Source: Calothrix sp. CSU_2_0
GTDB taxonomy: Bacteria; Cyanobacteriota; Cyanobacteriia; Cyanobacteriales; Nostocaceae
NCBI GenBank assembly: GCA_012034595.1
Contig: JAAUPE010000020.1
Coordinates: 1 to 63,220 of the forward strand
Reading direction: 5' to 3'
Length of the DNA stretch: 63,220 nt
This document shows, one piece after another, positions 8,743 to 18,439 of this stretch (position 1 is its first letter; every line of letters starts with the position of its first letter). The notes under the pieces were generated by a model. The model saw only the letters and a program-made list of their open reading frames with translations. It had not been told where the DNA came from and searched no databases. Position numbers and translations under genes: made by a program.

Positions 8743-8770
8743 AAGACGCGATGTATCGCGTCTCTACATT
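8743..8770. repeat. GTAGAGACGCGA hairpin repeat, copy 1 (rph 3' end)
   Basis: The core is AGACGCGATGTATCGCGTCT, a near-perfect palindrome related to copies at 31051-31077 and 45559-45586. In the minus strand the repeat begins TGTAGAGACG, and its TAG is the stop codon of rph. It may also act as the rph terminator. Confidence 0.75.
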
Positions 8771-9501
8771 TGTAATCTATCCCAGTCAGAAATCGCTTCT
8801 CTTTGGGCTGTCAATAAATGCTGAATACCTTTTTCGGAGAAATCCATAAGTTGGTTTAGCTGCTGCCTGGTAAAGGAACCTTCTTCGGCAGTTCCCTGAA
8901 TTTCGATAATTCCCAAATGCTGATTCATGACTACGTTGAAATCCACTGTAGCTGCCACATCTTCAACATAGTTCAAATCTAGAAACGGTTCTCCCGATAA
9001 CAATCCTACCGATATGGCTGCTATTTGCCCAGTCAGAGGAGAACGTTCTAATACTCCTTGCTGAATTAATTTAGAAATCGCATTTGCTAACGCCACAAAC
9101 CCACCTGTAATTGCTGTTGTACGTGTGCCTGCATCGGCTTGTAATACGTCTGCATCTACCGTTAGGGTGCGTTCGCCCAAAATATCAAAATCTATAGCTG
9201 CCCGCAAGCTACGTCCAATTAATCTTTGAATCTCTTGAGTTCGTCCCGATAACTTGATTAATTCGCGATCGTGACGTTGCTGCGTTGCTGATGGCAACAT
9301 CCGATATTCGGCAGTCAACCAACCTTTGCCACTACCTTCGAGAAACCTTGGTACTCCTTGGCTAACGCTCACCGTACAAAGTACATGTGTATCGCCGCAT
9401 TTCGCAAGTACGGAACCAGCTGCATACCGAGTAAAGTTTTGTTCAAAACTGACGGGACGAAGTTGATAGGGTTGTCTACCGTCGGGACGCTGCCAATTCA
9501 T
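8764..9501 (-). CDS. rph: Ribonuclease PH
   Basis: This phosphorolytic 3'-5' exoribonuclease trims tRNA 3' ends. The family start is [16 protein letters not shown], so I place the start at 9501 rather than at an upstream in-frame codon (9564) that would add 21 unrelated residues. The protein is 245 residues. Motifs are [30 protein letters not shown] and [18 protein letters not shown]. The stop codon is donated by the neighbouring hairpin repeat. No partner gene is evident. Confidence 0.95.
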   Translation of the reverse strand: MNWQRPDGRQPYQLRPVSFEQNFTRYAAGSVLAKCGDTHVLCTVSVSQGVPRFLEGSGKGWLTAEYRMLPSATQQRHDRELIKLSGRTQEIQRLIGRSLRAAIDFDILGERTLTVDADVLQADAGTRTTAITGGFVALANAISKLIQQGVLERSPLTGQIAAISVGLLSGEPFLDLNYVEDVAATVDFNVVMNQHLGIIEIQGTAEEGSFTRQQLNQLMDFSEKGIQHLLTAQREAISDWDRLQM

Positions 9502-9758
9502 TAAATTTGCCTCAAATTTGTGGGTTTTAGGAGAATACAGCTTGAAAACGAAACTGGGAAACAAGGTTACAAAAATATTTATAATCTATCTTTGATAATC
9601 TATTTACAATTTTGTCATTAATTGCTGGACTCGTCGCTGGTAAAGTTTGGCAGTTTGATTTGTCTTTTTTAGATTCAAAGTAATAAAGTCACTTCTTTTC
9701 CAACTTTCGAGGGTTACAAAAATAAATATTTTGAGATTCCTCTTTCCTTCAAGCCATC

Positions 9759-10457
9759 TCAACCCACAAGAGAAATAATATTTTCTATAACCATATCGGG
9801 TGATTGGTCGCCATTGATAGTTAATAGACAACGGCGGCGATCGTAATATTCCAAAATCGGAATCGTTCTGTCATAAAATAATTCCACGCGACGCTGCACA
9901 ATCTCTGGTTGGTCATCGGGTAAAGAACGTCCTAACGAACGACTTACCATTACAGCTTCCGAAACCTGTAAATAAATTGCCCAATTTAACTTTTGCCCTA
10001 GTTCGTCGAGTAAAAAATCCAATTCCTCAGCTTGAAATGCAGTACGTGGATAACCTTCCAAAATCCAACCGTGATAAGCTGCGAAATCTTGCTGGGGGAT
10101 ACATCCCTCGGTAAAGTTTCGCAGGTTTAATACCCGATCGCCAAGCGCACGCTCCGCATAGTTTGCTTCCCCGGAGGAGTACAGCATATCAACATCAGAA
10201 TCAGATTTTTTTAAACTCGCTCCTCCAAAAGGAGACGATGAAAAGTAACATTTCACAAATTCAATCATCAACTCATCCGGTACGAGTTCACCTCTCTCCA
10301 CAAAAGGTTGAGCAAACTTGCCCAATTCCGAGTTACTAACCACAGCCTCGCGTAAAATATCACCAGTAGAAACCAAAGGCACTTCAAAGCGATCGCAAAG
10401 TTGTTGAGCTTGTGTACTCTTCCCTGAACCCGAACCTCCCAAAATTACTAATCTCAC
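9759..10457 (-). CDS. Adenylate-kinase-like nucleoside monophosphate kinase with repeat insertion
   Basis: The protein has a P-loop GGSGSGKST (7-15), STGDILREAV (30-39), RGELVPDELM (55-64) and WILEGYPRTAFQ (131-142), all hallmarks of adenylate kinases, and a short LID region (SLPDDQPEIVQRRVELF). At 232 residues it is longer than expected because residues of about 72-125 have no counterpart in the family. This segment sits between EFVK and HGWILEGYPR. Its DNA includes a palindromic interspersed repeat (10081-10122) and a TCCTCCGGGGAAGC-type block. The open frame is kept, so an in-frame insertion is likely. It is probably a paralogue of the housekeeping adk. Confidence 0.88.
   Translation of the reverse strand: MRLVILGGSGSGKSTQAQQLCDRFEVPLVSTGDILREAVVSNSELGKFAQPFVERGELVPDELMIEFVKCYFSSSPFGGASLKKSDSDVDMLYSSGEANYAERALGDRVLNLRNFTEGCIPQQDFAAYHGWILEGYPRTAFQAEELDFLLDELGQKLNWAIYLQVSEAVMVSRSLGRSLPDDQPEIVQRRVELFYDRTIPILEYYDRRRCLLTINGDQSPDMVIENIISLVG
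10081..10122. repeat. Palindromic repeat, GCGAAACTTT family, copy 2 (inside a gene)
   Basis: A 42-nt palindrome starts GCGAAATCTTGCTGGGGGAT and ends CGGTAAAGTTTCGC. It lies wholly within the adenylate-kinase-like coding region and contributes 14 codons without breaking the frame. Confidence 0.85.
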
Positions 10458-10844
10458 AACAAATCACTCCTCTAGCGAAATCAAAGTTAAATCAAAGCCA
10501 AGTTAAAATTAAAACGGTCACAATTTGTTGTGCCCAAACAAACAGCAAATCTAACATTGAATAATTAGCCCCGACTGTTCCCTGATTTGAGGCAATTTGT
10601 ACTTGGGAATGCTGGTTGCTATTTTTACTAACACTTATTTGTCAAAAGTGTAAATAAAATGTTTGTATTAATCCTTGACTACTCTTGACTTAGGTGCAAG
10701 CCTAGTGTTTGACTAATAAGGCAACTTGATAAATACACTACTTTTTGAAAAAGTTCCAGGAAATCTGAGATTTATAGGTAGATATTTTATTCATACCTTC
10801 AGCAAATCCGCCTTACCCCATTGTGTTTTTTAAAACATTAAGAT
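10458..10844. other. Intergenic region between divergent genes
   Basis: This 387-nt region is divergent between the kinase gene and the CobO-like gene. It is AT-rich and no small gene or repeat family member was recognised. It should contain both promoters. Confidence 0.5.
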
Positions 10845-11381
10845 ATGGTTGTCCAGTTAGAAAGCCTAAGCATAAATTCGACACTAAAAGTCCCGTATGC
10901 CATTGAAGGACTAATCCAAGTTTTTACGACCTCGCACCGTAACTTTTTTACTCAGGTAATGGCGCAATCACTGAGGCTTGCAGGTCAAGGTACATCTGTT
11001 TTAGTAGTGCAATTTCTCAAAGGTGGTATTAATCAAGGGCATGAAAAGCCGATGAGACTGGGACAAAAGCTAGATTGGATTCGCTGCGACTTGCCCCGTT
11101 GTATTGATACACCACACCTTGAGGACAGCGAAACTCAATCCTTACTCGAACTGTGGCAACATACACAGAAAGTAATATCTGAAGGTAAGTATTCCCTCGT
11201 TGTACTAGATGAACTTAGTTTGGCTATTAATCTTGGTTTAATTCCAGAAACTGAGGTTTTATCATTTCTGGCAAAACGTCCGCCAAATGTAGATATTATT
11301 CTCACAGGACCGGAAATGCCTAAATCTATTTTGGATATTGCCGACCAAATTACCGAAATTCGTCGCAGTCAAAGACCTTAA
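10845..11381 (+). CDS. CobO/BtuR-like protein lacking a Walker A motif
   Basis: This 178-residue protein follows the cob(I)alamin adenosyltransferase (CobO/BtuR) pattern: GLIQVFTT, LRLAGQGTSVLVVQFLKGG, the Walker-B-like YSLVVLDELSLAINLG and PPNVDIILTGPEMP. Family members carry GNGKGKTT after the first strand; here the equivalent residues (about 29-36) are TSHRNFFT. ATP binding in the usual way is therefore doubtful. It may be a non-catalytic or neofunctionalised member. It is 90 nt upstream of dcd on the same strand. Confidence 0.75.
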   Translation: MVVQLESLSINSTLKVPYAIEGLIQVFTTSHRNFFTQVMAQSLRLAGQGTSVLVVQFLKGGINQGHEKPMRLGQKLDWIRCDLPRCIDTPHLEDSETQSLLELWQHTQKVISEGKYSLVVLDELSLAINLGLIPETEVLSFLAKRPPNVDIILTGPEMPKSILDIADQITEIRRSQRP

Positions 11382-11471
11382 GGATTTTAGATTTTAGACA
11401 ATATAACCGCTCTCAAGGTATCCTTATAATTCGGCTACGATAGTTTGACCTATTTGAACTGCTAATTAAAC

Positions 11472-12065
11472 GTGATTAAGAACGATATTTGGATTAAGGA
11501 AATGGCTCAACAGGGCATGATAACCCCGTTTGAGCCAAGTCTGATTCGCGAAATTACAGAAAATAATGCTGCACGTCGTGTTATTAGCTACGGCTTGTCT
11601 TCTTATGGCTATGACATTCGTCTTTCTTCTAAAGAGTTTCGCATTTTCCGCCATATTCCTGGAACTGTTATCGATCCCAAAAATTTCAATCCTCAAAATT
11701 TAGAATCAAGTCAACTTCATACTGATGTTCAAGGCAGCTATTTTATACTTCCTGCCCATTCCTATGGTTTGGGTGTAGCTTTAGAAAAGATTGTTGTACC
11801 TAGTAATATTACGGTTATATGTATTGGCAAAAGCACATTTGCTAGATGTGGGATAATTGCCAATTTAACCCCAGCCGAAGCGGCTTGGAGGGGTCATCTA
11901 ACACTAGAATTTTCTAACTCTTCGAGTGCTGACTGTCGCATTTATGCTAACGAGGGGGTGGTGCAATTGTTATTCCTTGAAGGTGAACCCTGCGAAACTA
12001 GCTATGATGCACGTCAGGGTAAATATCAAGATCAAGCAGAGATTGTGACTTTAGCAAAAGTTTAA
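11472..12065 (+). CDS. dcd: dCTP deaminase
   Basis: This converts dCTP to dUTP, the precursor for dTMP. The 197-residue protein starts with GTG at 11472 (MIKNDIWIKEMAQQGM), the usual cyanobacterial N-terminus. Key segments are LSSYGYDIRLS, GKSTFARCGI with the active-site region LTPAEAAWRGHLTLEFSN, and EGVVQLLFLEG. It is convergent with thyX, which uses the dUMP derived from the same pathway. Confidence 0.95.
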   Translation: MIKNDIWIKEMAQQGMITPFEPSLIREITENNAARRVISYGLSSYGYDIRLSSKEFRIFRHIPGTVIDPKNFNPQNLESSQLHTDVQGSYFILPAHSYGLGVALEKIVVPSNITVICIGKSTFARCGIIANLTPAEAAWRGHLTLEFSNSSSADCRIYANEGVVQLLFLEGEPCETSYDARQGKYQDQAEIVTLAKV

Positions 12066-12143
12066 TTAATAGTTATGAGTTAATAGTTAATAGTTATGAG
12101 TTAAAAATTCCTAATTCTTAACTCCAAACTCCTAACTCTTATT

Positions 12144-13841
12144 TCATGGAGAAAGTCTAGCTTTACCGAGACGGGTTGACTTGTACCAAGCTGCGATCGC
12201 AGGAGTCCATTCTTCGAGGTGGGGAAACATCATTTCGCACAGCTTTTGGATTTCCAGTTGTGCGTCCTTTTGTAGCGTAAGTCGAGGAAGTGGAGGAGCG
12301 ATCGCAAATTAAAACTGACAACAAAATGCTGACGATAATCAAGGGTACTTTCCCCCTTGCATGTTCTTCTGACATTCCCGCTTCAAAATCTGCTTTGTAT
12401 CGCTTCGCAGCTTCCAAACACCAATCTAAATCAGCTTCTCGCTGTTCTGGAGAATAAAAATATTTTTTACCCGTGCGATCGCTATAATTTCCCACTGGAC
12501 GTAGGTAAAAAACATCCTCAATGTCTTTTTTCCCATCAACTACATCAATTACTTGTATCCCTGTATACCTGTAAGATTGTACGTCAAAAGAAACTCCTGT
12601 GCGATGTGTTCGCGCTTGTTGCATGACACTGTGGGGAAAATAGCCGCAATTAAACACTATTTGCGGATGTTCTGTACAGTTTCCAGAAACCATCACCTTC
12701 ATATTACGTCTCACAAGCAACGCACCAGTGGAAACTGTTGCACAGTATACTTTTCCTTTGTACTCAACTACTCCTTCTTGATATGAAACTGAACGGTTTT
12801 TCTGGCAAATCTCTACTCTTGGTTGAGTCCTATCGGAAAAATGTAATCTATATCCAGTTGCATGACGAGGATGAACAAAATTTGGATTATTGATGGAATA
12901 ATTTGCCGCAAGACCATTAATATGTGATAGTGCTTGAATTTGATGGATAAGTTTTAATGAAGTGCTATCGTAAGACCAGCTATTGCTGACATTGGTGCCA
13001 TCGGAATTTCTCAAACCTTCCATCAACGCTTCAACTTCTGGAATGCTTAAAGTTAAATAACCATTTGGTAAAACTTTGTTTGCATCAGCATCATAGCAGT
13101 TATCCCGAAACCACTGACCCAAATTTTCTAGAACAATTGAGAATTTACCCGATTCCGATGCATTAATTTTTATTCCCAAGCTGCATAAGAAATTTATTTT
13201 CCTTGGCAATCTTAAATTGAAGCGAATACTATTGCGTCTTTCTGCGCTACCATCACCAATAAAAAAGCCAACTAACTTGGCAAAAGCTATTTTATCAATA
13301 TTCCAAGGATTGTCCCAACTTGAACGTGCCGCATCAGTTAACCAACCTGTTTTTAGATAGCGTACAGGTTTACCAACTATGTTAGCTGCGGTTGTGAAAT
13401 AATATGGCGTAAATTGCCCAGATTTTTGTCTATGACAGATGACCATCCTATGGTCTAAGGTCACTAAAGTATCAATTGCTGCTCCCTGAAGGGAATACAT
13501 CCAACCATCATGATCGTAGACTTGCAGTGCTTTCGGTTTTTCAAACTGAATTTTGTTGCTAGAAATATCAATTGCTGCTAGTTCATGGGTATTGTCAATT
13601 TCTGACCACAAAACCCAACCTGTGGAAGTCAAAACTTCTGTATCTTGAGAATAGCAGCCGTAGTGCCCTCTATCCCTGCTAGCAAGCGCTTGACAATAAT
13701 CTCACCACATTGTTCTTCACTGGGAAAGCGATCGCGATCGTCATATACAAATGCCTCTGTGTAGTCTTGGTGCATTGCGGCATATATAACTTGCTGCGGG
13801 TTGAGGGTTTTGGCAAGAACTTCTACACGAAATCGATGCAT
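12144..13841 (-). CDS. thyX: Flavin-dependent thymidylate synthase with intein; frame broken at three homopolymers
   Basis: ThyX makes dTMP from dUMP with FAD and methylenetetrahydrofolate. The N-extein starts MHRFRVEVLAKTLNPQQVIY; an upstream ATG at 13886 would add 15 residues. The C-extein has QQARTHRTGVSFDVQSYRYTG-type sequence with the ThyX RxHRx7S motif. The coding frame needs one extra base at each of three places: the CCC run at 13674-13676, the AA at about 12341 and the T4 run at 12268-12271. With these restored, the C-terminus reads DYRQHFVVSFNLRSLLHFLD to RLGKARLSP and stops at 12144. A 326-residue intein interrupts the gene. Loss of one base at each of three runs suggests assembly error. 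Confidence 0.9.
12679..13656 (-). mobile_element. ThyX intein with LAGLIDADG endonuclease domain
   Basis: The insertion lies between RGHYG and CTEHPQIVF of ThyX. It begins with Cys1 (CYSQDTEVLTSTGW, block A), has the block-B motif TLVTLDHRMV, and two dodecapeptide-like motifs, LVGFFIGDGS and LMEGLRNSDGT, typical of LAGLIDADG homing endonucleases. It ends VMVSGN before the +1 Cys. The penultimate residue is Gly rather than the common His. At 326 residues it is a full-size intein, in frame from Cys1 to Asn. Splicing activity is inferred from the conserved termini. Confidence 0.9.
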
Positions 13842-14115
13842 GACTGACCTGGAATGTCTATTTTGTATGGATATTTTCTCAGTCATTAATCATATAACCC
13901 TTAAGACGATTCGTAATTTATTATTTGTAATTCGTAATTTCATAGTTCATAATTTCTTAGTTCATAAATATTTGCAATCGAGAGAGCAAGTTTCTTAATG
14001 CTGTAAACCCTTATCTGGCAAGAATCAGGAAGAATAATTATTAATTTTATTTACAAAACTATATACAATCCTTTACAATCAGTTACATACAGAAACAAAT
14101 ATTTAGGGAAATAAC

Positions 14116-14331
14116 ATGACTTATAGAGGCGCGATTGTTGATGAGACAGGCAAACTGAACAATTTTGCAGTTGAGCCTAAAGTGTATGTAGATGTTCAAG
14201 GCGATCGCACTGGTTTTACTCCGTTTGCGGAAGTGCTTAACGGACGTTTGGCAATGATTGGTTTTATCTCGCTAATCGCATTAGAAGTATTTACCGGACA
14301 TGGTATTTTTGGATTGTTACAAAGTCTGTAA
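14116..14331 (+). CDS. High-light-inducible (Hli) chlorophyll-binding-like protein
   Basis: This 71-residue protein has one membrane helix and the chlorophyll-binding signature [19 protein letters not shown] (ExxNGRxAMxGF). Hli/SCP proteins sit in the thylakoid, bind chlorophyll and carotenoid, and protect photosystem assembly under excess light. The N-terminal 35 residues are soluble and stroma-facing by analogy. It is monocistronic and followed by short repeats, then the thioredoxin-fold gene. Which Hli subclass it belongs to is not settled from sequence alone. Confidence 0.93.
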   Translation: MTYRGAIVDETGKLNNFAVEPKVYVDVQGDRTGFTPFAEVLNGRLAMIGFISLIALEVFTGHGIFGLLQSL

Positions 14332-14446
14332 GAATGGTTAAGGGTTATATAGTTGTGGGTTAGTGGTTAAGAGTGAAAAATTTCTCATAATTAATGACTC
14401 ATAATTAGTAACTCGTGACTAAAAAACTTACAATTCCGAACCAATC

Positions 14447-15028
14447 ATGGCTTTAACTGCATCTACAATGCTCTCACTGGGAACACAAGCATTAGATTTT
14501 AATTTACCTAATGTGGTGACGGGGCAAAATATTTCACTAGCTACGTTTGCTGACAAGAAAGCCTTATTGGTTATGTTTATTTGTCAGCATTGTCCATTTA
14601 TAAAGCACGTAAAGTCTGAGTTAGCAAAATTAGGAAAAGATTACTTAAATAGCGATTTGGGTATTGTGGCGATTAGTTCTAATGACGCGACAAAATATCC
14701 AGACGACACACCAATGTGTTTGGAAAAAATGGCATTAGAGCTTGATTTAGAATATCCTATTTGCTATGACGAAAGTCAGAATGTGGCGAAGTCTTATACT
14801 GCTGCATGTACACCAGATTTCTTTTTATTCGATAGCGAAAGAAAATTAGTTTATCGTGGACAATTAGACAACAGTCGTCCGAGTAATGGTTTGCCAGTCA
14901 CAGGTTCAGATTTACGCGCTGCAATTGGTTCTGTGTTAGCGGGGAAGGAAATTGTTGGGGAGCAGAAGCCTAGTATTGGTTGCAATATTAAATGGAAACC
15001 TGGTAACGAGCCTGATTATCTTGGTTGA
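14447..15028 (+). CDS. Thioredoxin-fold peroxiredoxin-like protein (AhpC/TSA type)
   Basis: This 193-residue thioredoxin-like protein has the redox motif CQHC at residues 46-49 (FICQHCPFIKHVKSEL) in place of the thioredoxin WCGPC. It resembles the widespread AhpC/TSA/redoxin group: AISSNDATKYPDD, YTAACTPDFFLFD and YRGQLDNSRPSN. There is no signal peptide, so a cytoplasmic thiol-disulfide reductase or peroxidase role is likely; the substrate is unknown. A hairpin plus AT-rich tail follows at 15082. Confidence 0.88.
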   Translation: MALTASTMLSLGTQALDFNLPNVVTGQNISLATFADKKALLVMFICQHCPFIKHVKSELAKLGKDYLNSDLGIVAISSNDATKYPDDTPMCLEKMALELDLEYPICYDESQNVAKSYTAACTPDFFLFDSERKLVYRGQLDNSRPSNGLPVTGSDLRAAIGSVLAGKEIVGEQKPSIGCNIKWKPGNEPDYLG

Positions 15029-15081
15029 TATTTAATAAGTGACATTACAATTTTATTCACATAATCAAACAAATTTTTATT

Positions 15082-15130
15082 AATATCCTCAACTTATTAT
15101 TAAATTAAGTCGGGGATATTAATTTTATTT
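15082..15130 (+). terminator. Probable intrinsic terminator after the redoxin gene
   Basis: AATATCCTCAACTTA (15082-15096) pairs with TAAGTCGGGGATATT (15106-15120) with two mismatches and a 9-nt loop, followed by AATTTTATTTT. It lies 54 nt after the stop codon. Further on (15180-15310) is a second, looser inverted repeat around GTAGTAGTA. Confidence 0.5.
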
Positions 15131-15333
15131 TATTATGGTCAATCAGCTATAGATAAAAATTTAGTGGTTAATAGCTAATCATTATAGTAGTAGTATCGAA
15201 TCATTTATTTTTAAAAAATGATTTTTTCGTGAGCATTACCCGCAATATTCATCTTTCTTTATGAGATTTCTCATAAGTAATACCCAGCCTACTACTATTT
15301 TTATAATAGCTCAGAACTATTAACCACTAACCA

Positions 15334-15840
15334 TTAATGCTTAATTTCCAAATTCAAAATATAGCTACCTAATTGCAGTTCTCCAGACCACAATTCGTAT
15401 TCAACTCGTAAATGTTCGGGTAGGGGATGCCCACTAAGGGAAAGGTTGCGGGTGAAGTTTCGCAAACGAATGGGTTCATGAGGTTGGAATGATTCGCTGG
15501 GTAGCCAATATCTACTAACCCCATAAACCCCCTGTTCCCAGAAGTGACGGTAACTTAGCTGTGTATTCCCCTGCATCGTCATTGTGACGCGATAGGGGGA
15601 TATTTCCAGCCACAAAATTCGGGGACTACCAGGTGTAGGTATATTGCAGCTCGGATACAGTTCGTTTCGCGATCGCGAACTAGCATTGTCGCTGTTTTTT
15701 TGGTGCGGTGCAGTTAAGAGTAAATGGAAGCGATCGCTATCTTTTTGGTACAATGTTGCAGCCGTTTCGACAACAGACCACACGGGTAAGTCTGTAGAAA
15801 TTAGTGAAAGGCACACGGGTTTGCGTTGGTGAGTCAGCAT
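15334..15840 (-). CDS. Conserved-looking protein of unknown function
   Basis: No family was recognised. The open frame extends upstream to 15966, but the sequence from MLTHQRKPVCLSLISTDLPV onward looks more like a natural N-terminus; both starts are possible. The product (168 or 210 residues) is soluble, rich in Trp and Tyr in the second half, and predicted mainly beta (RILWLEISPYRVTMTM, YWLPSESFQPHEPIRLRNF, LRVEYELWSGELQLGSYIL). Residues around HQKNSDNASSRSRNEL are encoded by DNA with a GTTCGCGATCGCGAAC palindrome, perhaps another repeat insertion. It is divergent from aroA. Confidence 0.65.
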   Translation of the reverse strand: MLTHQRKPVCLSLISTDLPVWSVVETAATLYQKDSDRFHLLLTAPHQKNSDNASSRSRNELYPSCNIPTPGSPRILWLEISPYRVTMTMQGNTQLSYRHFWEQGVYGVSRYWLPSESFQPHEPIRLRNFTRNLSLSGHPLPEHLRVEYELWSGELQLGSYILNLEIKH

Positions 15841-16062
15841 GGGAGCGATACCGGCAATTAAATTCCAAGTTGGTGAATATTTGCAAAAAACGAAACTATG
15901 GATAAAGTCCTGATTTGGCAAGCATCCTGATGACTTGTGTGAGGGAGCCAGAAGATTGCAAAACAAGCTTCAAGCAAAGTGAAAAATAATTCAAATTTGG
16001 TAGAACGTTATGGTCAGATAAAACGGTAGGATACTAGCGCAGTCACACGCCAGTTTATCCTA

Positions 16063-17414
16063 ATGTCGCCTTCTGTTATAACCGTAGACACAAAAGAAGA
16101 CGTTTCACAAGATTTAATTATTAACCTGTCACCTTCTGGGGTATCCTTACGAGGTCGCATTCGAGTACCGGGAGATAAATCTATATCTCATCGTGCCTTA
16201 ATGTTAGGCGCATTAGCGCAGGGTGAAACGAAAATTCAAGGATTACTTTTGGGAGAAGACCCTCGCAGCACCGCAAGCTGTTTTCAGGCAATGGGTGCAG
16301 AGATTTCAACCCTGAATACGGAATTAGTCACCGTTAAAGGAATTGGGTTAGGAAATTTACAAGAACCATTTGATATTTTGAATGCGGGGAATTCCGGTAC
16401 GACCTTGCGGTTGATGCTGGGAATTTTAGCTTCCCACCCCGACAGGTTTTTCACTGTTACCGGAGATGAATCGCTACGTAGTCGTCCTATGTCCCGTGTT
16501 GTCAAACCCCTACAGCAAATGGGGGCTGAAATTTGGGGACGCAAAGCTAATTCCCTTGCTCCTCTAGCTGTGAAAGGACAAGCCCTAAAACCAATCCATT
16601 ACCATTCTCCCATTGCTTCGGCACAAGTTAAATCCTGCGTGCTTCTAGCTGGCTTAATGACCGAAGGTAAGACCACTGTCACCGAACCAGCTGTTTCTCG
16701 TGACCATAGTGAAAGGATGTTACGCGCATTTGGTGCGAATTTGTTGGTAGACCCTGATACTAAGAGTGTAACTGTAGTAGGTGGGAATACGCTACATGGA
16801 CAATCAGTGATTGTACCTGGAGATATTAGTTCGGCAGCCTTCTGGTTGGTGGCTGGGGCAATTGTACCGGGTTCGGAGTTGGTAATTGAAAATGTCGGTG
16901 TTAACCCAACTCGCACGGGTGTTTTAGAAGCTTTGCAATGATGGGAGCTGATATTCACCAAGAAAATCAACGGGAGGTTGCGGGGGAACCTGTAGCCGAT
17001 TTGCGGGTACGTTGTGTTGGAGCATTAAAAGCCTGTACGATCGCGGGGGATATAATTCCCCGTTTGATTGATGAAATCCCAATTTTGGCGGTAGCGGCAG
17101 TGTTTGCTGAAGGTACTACTGTGATTAAAGATGCCGAAGAGTTGCGGGTTAAAGAGAGCGATCGCATTACTGTGATGGCACAACAGCTAACCAAAATGGG
17201 GGCAAAAGTAACTGAATTACCTGATGGGATGGAAATTACTGGGGGAACCCCGTTAACTGGTGCCGATGTGGATAGTTTTACAGACCATCGAATTGCCATG
17301 AGTTTAGCGATCGCATCTCTCAATGCCACGGGAAAAACTACTATTCATCGCGCGGAAGCTGCGAGTATTTCTTACCCAAATTTTGTCACCACGCTGCAAC
17401 AAATTTGTCAGTAA
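16063..17414 (+). CDS. aroA: 3-phosphoshikimate 1-carboxyvinyltransferase (EPSP synthase), one-base frameshift
   Basis: This shikimate-pathway enzyme joins shikimate-3-phosphate and PEP. The first part reads to GVLEALQ and stops at 16941. The second part, from [14 protein letters not shown], continues in another frame to 17414. Adding one A to the AA at 16937-16938 joins them into a normal 450-residue protein. Motifs include [45 protein letters not shown] and [12 protein letters not shown]. The gene is essential in most bacteria, so an assembly error is more likely than inactivation. Confidence 0.95.
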
Positions 17415-17432
17415 TTTCGTGTTCATAATTCT

Positions 17433-17463
17433 CCCTTCTTCGCGCTTGTGGGAAGGGTTTTTT
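17433..17463 (+). terminator. Intrinsic terminator after aroA
   Basis: The stem CCCTTC/GAAGGG (17433-17438 and 17452-17457) is followed directly by six T residues. It starts about 19 nt after the aroA stop. Confidence 0.55.
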
Positions 17464-17539
17464 CTAAAACTATATACAAAACCATATAATAATTTTTTAT
17501 AGATTAAATAATCATCTTTAAATGTATTTGTAGTAAATT

Positions 17540-17576
17540 ATACATACCTATAATTAAATTAATCATAGGTATGTAT
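17540..17576. promoter_or_regulatory. Perfect 12-bp inverted repeat upstream of furA
   Basis: ATACATACCTAT (17540-17551) and ATAGGTATGTAT (17565-17576) flank a 13-nt AT spacer. It lies about 260 nt before furA in an AT-rich gap of some 400 nt that has no gene. It could be an operator or a transcribed hairpin; its role is unknown. Confidence 0.4.
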
Positions 17577-17797
17577 ATTACATTACTTAAATTATGTTTT
17601 GAAAACTTAATAATTACTTATAGCAAATTATTTTCGATAGGAATTGAAATTGCTCTCGCCAATGCTTATCCAGAATATTCTGATTGCGGGGAGCGCATGA
17701 CTGTGGTACTTTTTACTTTCTTCGTATCTCTATCTTCAGGTTTTAGTAAAAATTATCAATAAAATATCCTTGTTGCAACTTACTCCAATTATTTGCT

Positions 17798-17812
17798 ATA
17801 TTCTCAATTGAT
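17798..17812 (+). promoter_or_regulatory. Candidate Fur box before furA
   Basis: ATATTCTCAATTGAT resembles the A/T-rich TTCTCAAT core reported for cyanobacterial Fur (iron) boxes and lies 24 nt upstream of the furA ATG, so autoregulation is plausible. The match is by eye only. Confidence 0.35.
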
Positions 17813-17835
17813 AGCCTTTGTTGAGAAAGATTAGT

Positions 17836-18291
17836 ATGTCTGTCTACACATCTGCTTCACTTAAGGCAGAATTAAACGATCGCGGTTGGCGTTTGACTCC
17901 CCAAAGAGAAGTTATCCTCCATATCTTTCAAGAACTGCCGCAGGGTGAACACCTGAGCGCTGAGGATTTATATGAAAGGTTGGAACTTGATGGGGAAGGA
18001 ATCAGCCTATCGACAATTTACCGCACCCTGAAATTGATGGCACGGATGGGAATTTTACGGGAATTGGAACTGGGAGAAGGACATAAACATTATGAAATCA
18101 ACCAGCCCCATCCCCATCACCATCACCATTTAATTTGTGTGCGATGCAATTCGACGATTGAATTCAAGAACGATTCGATTTTAAAAATTGGTTCAAAAAC
18201 AGCACAAAAAGAGGGTTTTCACCTGCTTGATTGTCAACTGACAATTCACGCTGTTTGTCCCAAGTGCCAGCGAGCATTAACCCCTGTGTAG
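17836..18291 (+). CDS. furA: Ferric uptake regulator (Fur family), FurA-like
   Basis: This iron-dependent repressor has 151 residues from ATG 17836 (MSVYTSASLKAELNDRGWRL); an upstream TTG adds six residues. The DNA-binding helix region is SLSTIYRTLKLMARMGIL. The metal region has the His cluster PHPHHHHHLICVRC, and a second CxxC (CPKC) lies near the C-terminus. Length and N-terminus fit the cyanobacterial FurA group, the master iron regulator, rather than Zur or PerR. It is convergent with a peptidoglycan-binding gene. In Anabaena PCC 7120 the equivalent neighbour gives rise to the furA antisense transcript. Confidence 0.88.
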   Translation: MSVYTSASLKAELNDRGWRLTPQREVILHIFQELPQGEHLSAEDLYERLELDGEGISLSTIYRTLKLMARMGILRELELGEGHKHYEINQPHPHHHHHLICVRCNSTIEFKNDSILKIGSKTAQKEGFHLLDCQLTIHAVCPKCQRALTPV

Positions 18292-18410
18292 CACTTGAGT
18301 GTTTTTAGGGGATTAATTTGCGTAAACCACCCATAGCAATATGAGCGGTTATCTATTGAGACTCGCCATTGGAAAGCAACTTCTTGGGCAAAAATGATAG
18401 ACTACATTAC

Positions 18411-18439
18411 AGAAGCGGATGTTAAAAGCGTCCGCTTCT
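18411..18439. terminator. Hairpin between convergent furA and the cell-wall-binding gene
   Basis: AGAAGCGGA (18411-18419) pairs exactly with TCCGCTTCT (18431-18439). The loop contains the stop codon of the minus-strand gene (18422-18424). Neither side has a T-tract, so termination in either direction may be leaky, which bears on antisense read-through. Confidence 0.4.

Noticed and set aside
16599-17329. Long minus-strand open frames within aroA
   Set aside because: Shadows of a strongly conserved plus-strand gene; no start signals.
17571-17762. 63-codon frame between aroA and furA
   Set aside because: Starts inside the inverted repeat, very AT-rich, no ribosome site or family.
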